Shown: one piece after another, positions 5,615 to 11,350 of the stretch
How positions within the stretch are numbered: position 1 is the first letter of the stretch
Layout of the letters: every line of letters begins with the position of its first letter
Assembly (NCBI GenBank): GCA_046765875.1
Contig: JBKPSJ010000352.1
Location: 1 to 13,537, forward strand
Length of the DNA stretch: 13,537 bases
Origin: DASRHY01 sp046765875
GTDB taxonomy: Bacteria > Actinomycetota > Actinomycetes > Propionibacteriales > Kribbellaceae
Reading direction: 5' to 3'
The notes under the pieces: generated by a model
The model's database searches: none
What the model was told of the DNA's origin: nothing
What the model saw: the letters and a program-made list of their open reading frames with translations, nothing else
Position numbers and translations under genes: made by a program

Positions 5615-6859
5615 ATGCCGGTGCGCATCAATCCGGCTGAGGCTGTCGCCAAGGCACACGCCGAGCACTGGGCGCAGCTGCTGGCCCTGCTGGTGGCCCG
5701 GCTGCGTCGCCTGGACGTGGCCGAGGACGCGCTCGCCGAGGCGTACGCGGCCGCGGTACGGACCTGGCCCCGTGACGGCGTACCGGATCATCCCGAGCGG
5801 TGGCTGCTGACGACGGCGCGACGCAGGGCGTACGACCTGCTCCGGCACGAAGAGGTGGTGACGCGCAAGCTGCCGCTGCTGGTGACCGACCAGGCAACAC
5901 CGGCGGCCGATGAATGGGTGGACGACGATGTGAGCATTCCCGACGAACGGCTCCGGCTGCTGTTCACCTGCTGCCACCCCGCGCTGTCGCTGGAGGCCCG
6001 GGTGGCGCTGACGCTGCGGATGGTGGGCGGGCTGACCACCGGCGAGATCGCCCGGGCGTTCCTGGTGCCTGAGCCGACGATGGGCCAGCGCATCAGCCGG
6101 GCGAAGAAGAAGATCGCGACCGCCGGAATCCCGTACAGAGTTCCGTCCGGTGCGGAGTTGCCGGTGCGGCTGAGCGGCGTACTGGCGGTCCTGTACCTGG
6201 TCTTCACCGAGGGGTACGCAGCGTCGTCCGGGACGGGTCCGGTCCGTGCGGACCTGGCGGCTGAAGCGATCCGGCTGACCCGGCTGACGGCGGTGCTGAT
6301 GCCGGACGAGCCCGAGGTGGCCGCGCTGCTGGCGCTGATGCTGCTGCAGCACTCGCGCCGCGACACCCGGGTGGACGCGGACGGCGAACTCGTACTGCTG
6401 CCCGCGCAGGACCGGTCCCGCTGGCATGCCGACGAGATCGCCGAGGGCCTGCGGATCCTGACCGCGCGGCAATCCGGTGGCAGTTACAGTCTGCAGGCGC
6501 GGATCGCCGCCGAGCACGCCCGTGCCGCACGCGCGAGCGACACCGACTGGGACGAGATCTGCCGGCTGTACGAGGCGCTGGACCGGCTGACCGGTTCGCC
6601 CGTGGTCCGGCTGAACCGAGCGGTCGCGATCGCCGAGCGGTCGGCGGACGGTGCCGAGCAGGCGCTGGCGCTGCTGAGCGGGCTGGACGACGAGATCGGG
6701 CGTAGCCACCTGTTCTGGTCCACCCGCGCCGAACTGCTGCACCGGCTCGGCCGTGACGACGAGGCGGCCGCGGACTACGAGCGGGCGCACGAACTGGCCG
6801 GTACGGACGCCGAGCGCAGGCTGCTCGCCGCTCGCCGGGCGGAGTTGCGCCGCGCCTGA
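5615..6859 (+). CDS. ECF42-type RNA polymerase sigma factor with long C-terminal extension (DUF6596/TPR-like)
   Basis: A 414-residue protein, about twice the length of an ordinary ECF sigma factor. Region 2 covers about 14-80, with VAEDALAEAYAAAVRTW at 35-51 and PERWLLTTARRRAYDLLR at 60-77. Region 4 covers about 112-168, including LLFTCCHPALS, LRMVGGLTTGEIARAFLVPE and the DNA-reading helix with RISRAKKKI. After the linker the C-terminal part has LAVLYLVFTEGYAASSG at 190-206, the landmark of the DUF6596 extension, then helical repeats up to ERAHELAGTDAERR near the end, resembling TPRs. No anti-sigma gene is adjacent, which fits ECF42, where the extension is thought to control activity. GAGGAGGAGG abuts the ATG at 5615; GTG at 5621 is 6 nt away and is a credible alternative start. 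It is co-transcribed with the DGPF gene 12 nt upstream. Confidence 0.9.
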   Translation: MPVRINPAEAVAKAHAEHWAQLLALLVARLRRLDVAEDALAEAYAAAVRTWPRDGVPDHPERWLLTTARRRAYDLLRHEEVVTRKLPLLVTDQATPAADEWVDDDVSIPDERLRLLFTCCHPALSLEARVALTLRMVGGLTTGEIARAFLVPEPTMGQRISRAKKKIATAGIPYRVPSGAELPVRLSGVLAVLYLVFTEGYAASSGTGPVRADLAAEAIRLTRLTAVLMPDEPEVAALLALMLLQHSRRDTRVDADGELVLLPAQDRSRWHADEIAEGLRILTARQSGGSYSLQARIAAEHARAARASDTDWDEICRLYEALDRLTGSPVVRLNRAVAIAERSADGAEQALALLSGLDDEIGRSHLFWSTRAELLHRLGRDDEAAADYERAHELAGTDAERRLLAARRAELRRA

Positions 6860-6866
6860 GGGTGGT

Positions 6867-6885
6867 GCCTGCGCAGACCGCAGGC
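6867..6885 (+). terminator. Short GC-rich hairpin after the sigma factor gene
   Basis: GCCTGCG (6867-6873) and CGCAGGC (6879-6885) form a perfect 7-bp stem around a 5-nt loop, 7 nt after the sigma factor stop codon. There is no U-run. It plausibly separates the sigma factor operon from the division operon that follows. Confidence 0.5.
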
Positions 6886-6895
6886 GGGACTCACC

Positions 6896-6901
6896 TAGAC
6901 T
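6896..6901 (+). promoter_or_regulatory. Candidate -10 element for the ftsEX operon
   Basis: TAGACT fits the actinobacterial TANNNT -10 consensus and would start transcription near 6908, giving a leader of about 39 nt before the ftsE GTG. No good -35 sequence is visible 16-18 nt upstream, where the terminator hairpin lies, so this is tentative. Confidence 0.35.
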
Positions 6902-6946
6902 GAGCGGCGGCCGAGTCCCAGACCCCTACCACGGCTGTGAAGTTCA

Positions 6947-7633
6947 GTGATCCGATTCGAGAATGTATCCAAGACGTACGAGGGCCAGTCGAAGGCTGCG
7001 CTGGCGAACGTCGACGTTGAGATCGAGAAGGGCGAGTTCGTCTTCCTGGTCGGTACCTCCGGGTCCGGCAAGTCGACGTTCCTGCGCCTGGTGCTGCGCG
7101 AGCACCGGCCCAGCCGCGGCCAAATCATGGTCGCCGGCAAGGACCTCAACCGGCTCGCAAGCTGGCGGGTGCCGCAGATGCGCCGCCAGATCGGCACGGT
7201 GTTCCAGGACTTCCGGCTGCTGCCGAACAAGACCGTCAAGGAGAACGTGGCCTTCGCGCTGCAGGTGATCGGCAAGCCGCGCGGCCACATCCGCAAGACG
7301 GTGCCGGAGGTGCTCGAGCTGGTCGGCCTGGCCGGCAAGGAGGACCGGCTGCCCGACGAGCTGTCCGGCGGTGAGCAGCAGCGGGTCGCGATCGCGCGGG
7401 CGTTCGTGAACCGGCCGATGATCCTGATCGCCGACGAGCCGACCGGAAACCTCGACCCCGGCACCTCGATCGGGATCATGAAGCTGCTGGACCGGATCAA
7501 CCGCACCGGTACGACGGTGGTGATGGCGACGCACGACGCCTCGATCGTCGACCAGATGCGCAAACGCGTTATCGAGCTGGAGAACGGACACGTGGTGCGG
7601 GACGAGTCACGCGGCGTGTACGGCTACCAGTGA
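6947..7633 (+). CDS. ftsE: Cell division ATP-binding protein FtsE
   Basis: A 228-residue ABC ATPase of the usual FtsE length. It has Walker A GTSGSGKST at 36-44, the Q-loop in VFQDFRLLP with Gln87, the signature LSGGEQQ at 139-145, Walker B ILIADE at 159-164, the D-loop NLD at 168-170 and the switch His196 in ATHD. TVFQDFRLLPNKTVKENVAF is characteristic of FtsE rather than other ABC proteins. With FtsX it forms a membrane complex at the division site that uses ATP to switch on peptidoglycan hydrolases. The GTG at 6947 is the start that gives the standard IRFENVSKTY N-terminus; no strong ribosome binding site precedes it. The stop lies 16 nt before ftsX. In many actinobacteria prfB precedes ftsE, but here an ECF sigma factor operon occupies that place. 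Confidence 0.97.
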   Translation: MIRFENVSKTYEGQSKAALANVDVEIEKGEFVFLVGTSGSGKSTFLRLVLREHRPSRGQIMVAGKDLNRLASWRVPQMRRQIGTVFQDFRLLPNKTVKENVAFALQVIGKPRGHIRKTVPEVLELVGLAGKEDRLPDELSGGEQQRVAIARAFVNRPMILIADEPTGNLDPGTSIGIMKLLDRINRTGTTVVMATHDASIVDQMRKRVIELENGHVVRDESRGVYGYQ

Positions 7634-7649
7634 GGACGGAATCGAGCCA

Positions 7650-8561
7650 ATGCGCCTGAACTATGTGATCTCCGACCTCGGCATCGGGCTGAAGCGGAAT
7701 CTGTCGATGACGATCGCGGTCGTCGTGACGATCTGGGTCTCGCTGTCGTTGTTCGGCAGTGCCCTGCTGATCCACAAGCAAGTGGATCTGATGAAGGGCA
7801 ACTGGTACGACAAGATCCAGATCTCGGTCTTCTTGTGCACCAAGGACTCCGGCGGCCGCGGCTGCTCCGGCGCCGAGGTGACCTCGCAGCAGAAGGACCG
7901 GATCCGCGAGGTGATCGAGTCCAGCCCGGATACCGCGCCGGACGGCCTGTTCGTGGAGTCCAAACAGGAGGCGTACGACAACTTCAAGCGCCTGTACAAG
8001 GACTCGCCTATCGTCAGCACCGTCACGGTCGACCAGATGCAGGAGTCGTTCCGGGTCAAACTGAAGGACCCGCAACGATTCGAGAACCTGGTCAGCGCCG
8101 TGGCCGGCCTGCCCGGCGTAGACACCGTCCAGGACCTGCGCAAGTTCCTCGACCCGCTGTTCAAGGCGCTCAACGCGCTCGAGATCGGCTCGTACGTCGC
8201 GGCCGCGCTGTTGCTCGTCGCGGCACTGATGCAGATCGCGAACACGATCCGGCTGGCGGCGTACGCGCGCCGGCGAGAGATCGGGATCATGCGACTGGTC
8301 GGCGCGTCGAGTTTCTATATCCAGTTGCCGTTCCTGCTCGAGGCGGTGCTGGCCGCCTTGATCGGAGCCGTGCTGGCCTGCGGGACGCTATGGATAGCGG
8401 TGTACATCGTGGTCAACCGCTTCGCCAAACAGACGTTCCAGGTCTGGGAATGGGTGCAGTTCAGCGACGCCATCCAGGTGACGGTGTACATGGTCATCGT
8501 CGGCCTGGTGCTGGCTGTGATCCCGACCTTCCTGACCACCCGCAGGTACCTCAAGGTCTAA
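7650..8561 (+). CDS. ftsX: Cell division permease-like protein FtsX
   Basis: A 303-residue membrane protein with the FtsX layout. A cytoplasmic N-terminus MRLNYVISDLGIGLKRNL leads to TM1 at about 20-42 and an outer loop at about 43-178. TM2 lies at about 180-200, TM3 at about 226-255 and TM4 at about 276-296, and the protein ends TRRYLKV. The cytoplasmic segment NTIRLAAYARRREIGIMRLV at 198-217 is the family hallmark. The outer domain holds Cys63 and Cys72, which could form a disulfide, and is the part expected to contact a periplasmic or wall hydrolase. It works with FtsE encoded 16 nt upstream, and the likely hydrolase is the M23 protein encoded next. The ATG at 7650 has only a distant GAGGA as ribosome binding site, so translational coupling to ftsE is likely. 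The 12-bp end of the gene, including its stop, is tandemly repeated just downstream. Confidence 0.96.
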   Translation: MRLNYVISDLGIGLKRNLSMTIAVVVTIWVSLSLFGSALLIHKQVDLMKGNWYDKIQISVFLCTKDSGGRGCSGAEVTSQQKDRIREVIESSPDTAPDGLFVESKQEAYDNFKRLYKDSPIVSTVTVDQMQESFRVKLKDPQRFENLVSAVAGLPGVDTVQDLRKFLDPLFKALNALEIGSYVAAALLLVAALMQIANTIRLAAYARRREIGIMRLVGASSFYIQLPFLLEAVLAALIGAVLACGTLWIAVYIVVNRFAKQTFQVWEWVQFSDAIQVTVYMVIVGLVLAVIPTFLTTRRYLKV

Positions 8562-8594
8562 CTCAAGGCCTAACTCGAGGTTTGAAAGGTCTGA
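8550..8594 (+). repeat. 12-bp tandem repeats carrying in-frame stop codons at the end of ftsX
   Basis: CTCAAGGTCTAA (the last three sense codons and stop of ftsX, 8550-8561) is followed directly by CTCAAGGCCTAA (8562-8573), CTCGAGGTTTGA (8574-8585) and a shortened AAGGTCTGA (8586-8594). In the ftsX frame the units read LKV-stop, LKA-stop, LEV-stop and KV-stop, so four stop codons lie in one frame within 45 nt. This is best explained by slippage or tandem duplication of the gene end. Confidence 0.7.
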
Positions 8595-8673
8595 CCGCGA
8601 CATTCCTGGCGGAGCGGAAATGCCGGGAACTGCGGGCCACGTGGGTTACTGTCGTGTGCGCATGACAACATAA

Positions 8674-8806
8674 CCCTCTGTAAGGGGCCGACTGTGGTTT
8701 CGCACTTCCCCCGTGCGAACCCGTTCCCTCGGGAACGCGCGAAGCGAGACGACAGCACAGGCGCCACCGGGTCTCCGACGCATGCCTACGGCAACAGGCG
8801 GGTGCG
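8674..8806 (+). promoter_or_regulatory. Series of hairpins around the M23 gene start; possible structured mRNA leader
   Basis: Five consecutive stems can form. They are CCCT/AGGG (8674-8677 with 8683-8686), GGTT-CGCAC/GTGCG-AACC with one bulged T (8696-8721, 7-nt loop), CGTTCC/GGAACG around CTCG (8722-8737), CGC/GCG (8738-8746) and a CGCA-GCC/GGC-TGCG stem (8779-8806). The last one covers the alternative GTG start at 8802. If translation begins at 8694 these are coding-sequence hairpins; if it begins at 8802 they form a leader of more than 100 nt. I could not match them to a known riboswitch class. Confidence 0.35.
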
Positions 8807-10136
8807 GAGCCGGGTGGTGACGGCGTGCTGCGTTGTCCTGTCCTTGACCAGCGGCGTGCTGGTGGCGGCAAGTAGTGGTCCCGCTGTCGCGCGCCCGCCG
8901 GACCCCATCCAGCAGCGCAAGAAACAGCTCGAGAAACAGATCAAATCTCGGCTCGTCGACCTGGACGAGGGCTACGCCGAGATGGTCGCCTCGGACAAGG
9001 CGTACGACGCCTCGGTCGCCCAGCTCAACGCCGTACGGAACAAGTACGCCGTCACGCAGGGTCAGCTCGCCGCGGCGAAGGCGGCCGACCAGGCGGCGGC
9101 GTACAAGCTCAAGCAGGCCGAGCAGGTGCTGGAGGACGCGAAGGCCGAGGTGAGCGACGGCGAGGCCCAGATCGCCGCGTCGCAGCGCAGCATCGGCGAG
9201 GCCGTGCGGGCGTCGTACCAGCAGCACAACGACCTGCTCAACCTGGCGATCGTGCTGCAGGGCACCTCGACCAGTGACCTGGCCACGGGTGCTCAGGTGC
9301 AGCGCAACGTCTTCGACGTGCAGAGCCACGCGATGGAGCGGATGCTCGCCCTGCAGGCGGTGCTGGTGAACCGGCGGGCCAAGGTCGCCGAGGCCGAGCG
9401 CCAGGTCGCCGCCCAGCGCGCCGCCGCGGCCGCGGCGCTGGATCGCGTCCGCTCGCTCGACGCACAGGTGGCCGCGCAGAAGGACGAGGTCACCCGGGTC
9501 ACGATCGTCAAGCAGCAGGCGTATGCCGTGGTGATCCAGAACCGCCGGGCCGACCTGGACCAGTACCGCGAACTGGTCTCCGAGCGCGACCGGGTCGCCC
9601 GGATCCTGATCGCGCGGGCGCGGGCCGAGCGTCTCGCCGAGGCCCGCCGCCGCGCCGCCGCCGAAGCCGCCGAACGGGCCCGGGCCCAGCGCGAGCACCG
9701 CAGGCCGCGGCCGATCCCGTCGTACGACGGCGGCTCCGGTGGCCTGTTCCACTCGCCGATCCCGGGCGCCCCGATCACCTCGCCGTACGGGATGCGGTTC
9801 CACCCGATCCTGCACTACTGGAAGCTGCACGACGGCACCGACTTCGGCGCCGGCTGTGGTACGCCGATCCACGCCGCGGCCAGTGGCGTCGTGACCGACA
9901 AGTACTACAACGGCGGGTACGGCAACCGGCTGTTCATCTCGCACGGGATCCACGGCGGGCACATCCTGGTGTCGGTGTACAACCACATGTCGCGCTACTC
10001 GGCGTACGTCGGCGAGCACGTCCGTCGCGGCGAGATCATCGGGTACGTCGGCACCACCGGCTACTCGACCGGATGCCACCTGCACTTCATGATCTACCGC
10101 GACGGTCAGACGGTGAACCCGATGTCCTACTTGTGA
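8694..10136 (+). CDS. Secreted coiled-coil M23-family (LytM domain) endopeptidase, probable FtsEX-controlled wall hydrolase
   Basis: Up to 480 residues. Residues 38-66 form a signal peptide (RSRVVTACCVVLSLTSGVLV..., cleavage after PAVA). Residues 70-335 are rich in Ala, Lys, Glu and Arg with heptad-like spacing and are predicted to form two long coiled coils. The M23 catalytic domain lies at about 350-480, with zinc ligands His379 and Asp383 in KLHDGTDFG and His464 in GCHLHF, plus His431 in YNHMS. All metal ligands are present, so it should be an active peptidoglycan endopeptidase. Architecture and position after ftsX mirror EnvC/PcsB-type proteins recruited by FtsX through the coiled coil; this partnership is inferred. 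GTG 8694 has AAGGGG 6 nt upstream but leaves an unusual 36-residue basic extension before the signal peptide. GTG 8802 would put the signal peptide at the N-terminus but has a poorly spaced AGGCGG. Confidence 0.88.
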   Translation: MVSHFPRANPFPRERAKRDDSTGATGSPTHAYGNRRVRSRVVTACCVVLSLTSGVLVAASSGPAVARPPDPIQQRKKQLEKQIKSRLVDLDEGYAEMVASDKAYDASVAQLNAVRNKYAVTQGQLAAAKAADQAAAYKLKQAEQVLEDAKAEVSDGEAQIAASQRSIGEAVRASYQQHNDLLNLAIVLQGTSTSDLATGAQVQRNVFDVQSHAMERMLALQAVLVNRRAKVAEAERQVAAQRAAAAAALDRVRSLDAQVAAQKDEVTRVTIVKQQAYAVVIQNRRADLDQYRELVSERDRVARILIARARAERLAEARRRAAAEAAERARAQREHRRPRPIPSYDGGSGGLFHSPIPGAPITSPYGMRFHPILHYWKLHDGTDFGAGCGTPIHAAASGVVTDKYYNGGYGNRLFISHGIHGGHILVSVYNHMSRYSAYVGEHVRRGEIIGYVGTTGYSTGCHLHFMIYRDGQTVNPMSYL

Positions 10137-10157
10137 CTTGCAGGCGTGCGCGACAAT
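10131..10157 (+). promoter_or_regulatory. Candidate promoter for leaderless smpB transcript
   Basis: GACAAT (10152-10157) resembles a -10 element and ends 6 nt before the smpB ATG at 10164, so transcription could begin at the start codon itself. No ribosome binding site precedes that ATG, which fits leaderless translation. The best -35, TTGTGA at 10131-10136, is spaced by only 15 nt, so the call is weak. Confidence 0.3.
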
Positions 10158-10163
10158 GGCTGG

Positions 10164-10631
10164 ATGGCCAAGCAGACCGGTCGCAAGCTGATCGCGCAGA
10201 ACAAGAAGGCGCGGCACGACTACCACATCGAAGACGTGGTGGAGGCCGGGCTGGTGCTGACCGGTACCGAGGTCAAGTCGCTCCGGCTCGGCCGTGCCTC
10301 GCTGGTGGACGCGTACGCGATTCAGCGCGGCGACGAGTTGTGGCTGCAGGGCATGCACATCCCGGAGTACACACACGGCACCTGGACCAATCACGAGCCG
10401 CGCCGCACCCGCAAGTTGCTGCTGCACCGCGGCGAGATCGAGAAGCTGATCCGAGCGGTGGACCAGCAGGGCGTCTCACTGATCCCGCTGTCGCTGTACT
10501 TCAAGGACGGGTACGCCAAGATCGAACTGGCCACCGGCCGCGGTAAGAAGGCCTACGACAAGCGTCAGGCGATCGCGAAGCGCGACGCTGACCGGGAAGC
10601 CCGGCGCGCCCTGGCCGAGCGCAGCCGCTAG
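10164..10631 (+). CDS. smpB: SsrA-binding protein SmpB
   Basis: A 155-residue protein, the normal SmpB length. The start MAKQTGRKLIAQNKKARHDY, the core GLVLTGTEVKSLRLGRASLV at 29-48, the RRTRKLLLH segment at 80-88 and the basic tail GKKAYDKRQAIAKRDADRE at 127-145 are all diagnostic. SmpB binds the tRNA-like part of tmRNA and carries it to ribosomes stalled on broken mRNAs, with its C-terminal tail entering the empty mRNA channel. The tmRNA gene itself lies about 2.2 kb downstream on the same strand. The ATG at 10164 is preferred because it gives the conserved MAK start. An in-frame GTG at 10146 would add six unconserved residues. The gene starts 27 nt after the M23 peptidase stop and may be read through from that operon as well as from its own weak promoter. 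Confidence 0.97.
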   Translation: MAKQTGRKLIAQNKKARHDYHIEDVVEAGLVLTGTEVKSLRLGRASLVDAYAIQRGDELWLQGMHIPEYTHGTWTNHEPRRTRKLLLHRGEIEKLIRAVDQQGVSLIPLSLYFKDGYAKIELATGRGKKAYDKRQAIAKRDADREARRALAERSR

Positions 10632-10649
10632 ACCCTCCTCAGACAGGGT
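10632..10649 (+). terminator. Weak hairpin after smpB
   Basis: ACCCT (10632-10636) and AGGGT (10645-10649) form a 5-bp stem with an 8-nt loop immediately after the smpB stop codon. No U-run follows. It could be a weak terminator or chance pairing. Confidence 0.25.
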
Positions 10650-10716
10650 GCGGTCAGGGGGACGCCGGGGGCGATCCCGATGGGACGGCGGCGTGCCCGC
10701 GCGCAAAGTGGTTGTC

Positions 10717-11274
10717 ATGGCCACTGACTCGCTACTTGTGACGCCGGTGCAACGCGACCGCGGCGTCGAGATCCTCAAAGAGATGTACGCCGAAGGGCGA
10801 CTCACGCACTTCGAGTTCGACCAGCGCCTGGACCGGGCGCTCAAGGCGAAGACCCGCGCCGAGCTGAACTCGGCGTTCGAGGGGCTGGTGTCGCGACCGG
10901 TCCCGACCTATGCGCCGATGCCGTACGCGCCGCCGCGGCGCGTGCAACCGTACGGTGGATCCGGTCGCGGTCTGGGCACGCTGGCGCACTGGTCCGGGTA
11001 CCCGTTCTTCTTCGTCGGCCCGGCCGTCATGGTCGCCGCGACCTCGAACAACCCGCCGGCCCGCAAGCATGCGGTGGAGGCGCTGAACTTCCAGCTCACT
11101 GCGCTGATCGTGTTCGTCACACTCGGTGTGCTGGCCGGCATCACGCACGGCTTCACGTGGTTCTTCTTCCCGTTCGCAGGGATCGCCTGGTTCATCCTGA
11201 CCGGGATCGCCGGCCTGGCAACACTGGCCGGCAACGACTTCCGCTACCCGTTCACGTTCCGGATGATCAAGTAG
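10717..11274 (+). CDS. DUF1707 - DUF4870 membrane protein
   Basis: A 185-residue protein with two recognisable parts. Residues 1-55 match DUF1707: an ATDSLLVTPVQRDRGVEILK start, then YAEGRLTHFEFDQRLDRALKAKTRAEL, the short N-terminal module common in actinobacterial membrane and regulatory proteins. A proline-rich linker (PTYAPMPYAPPRRVQPYGGS) leads to a DUF4870-like region. That region has a hydrophobic segment GYPFFFVGPAVMVAAT, the ARKHAVEALNFQLTAL motif, then two membrane helices separated by a few residues (LIVFVTLGVLAGITHG and FFFPFAGIAWFILTGIAGLA). Neither domain has a defined biochemical role. The ATG at 10717 gives the family-typical N-terminus; the frame is open back to GTG 10648 but that stretch does not resemble the family. 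No clear ribosome binding site is present (GTGGTTGTC precedes ATG). Its position between smpB and ssrA does not by itself imply a role in trans-translation. Confidence 0.8.
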   Translation: MATDSLLVTPVQRDRGVEILKEMYAEGRLTHFEFDQRLDRALKAKTRAELNSAFEGLVSRPVPTYAPMPYAPPRRVQPYGGSGRGLGTLAHWSGYPFFFVGPAVMVAATSNNPPARKHAVEALNFQLTALIVFVTLGVLAGITHGFTWFFFPFAGIAWFILTGIAGLATLAGNDFRYPFTFRMIK

Positions 11275-11350
11275 TCGCGTGGGATAGGGTCCCGCGGCAA
11301 CGAGCGGGCGTGGGAGTATGTGGCGTCCTCGCCGCCGCCCTGAGGGACTG

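Noticed and set aside
5213..6790. 525-codon open frame on the minus strand, antisense to the DGPF and sigma factor genes
   Set aside because: It has no family motif, is low complexity in Arg/Gln/Pro/His, and overlaps two clearly recognisable genes and their promoter.
8747..8806. Possible c-di-GMP (GEMM-I) or c-di-AMP (ydaO) riboswitch
   Set aside because: GCACAGG and GACGCATGCC resemble fragments of GEMM-I, but there is no room for the GNRA-capped stem and the receptor is missing. The conserved GGGTGAA and CAGCTAACCTCG blocks of ydaO are absent.
8646..10427. 593-codon open frame on the minus strand, antisense to the M23 gene
   Set aside because: It mirrors a well-supported M23 gene. Its product is a His/Arg/Val-rich string without domain motifs, as expected for the antisense of high-GC coding DNA.
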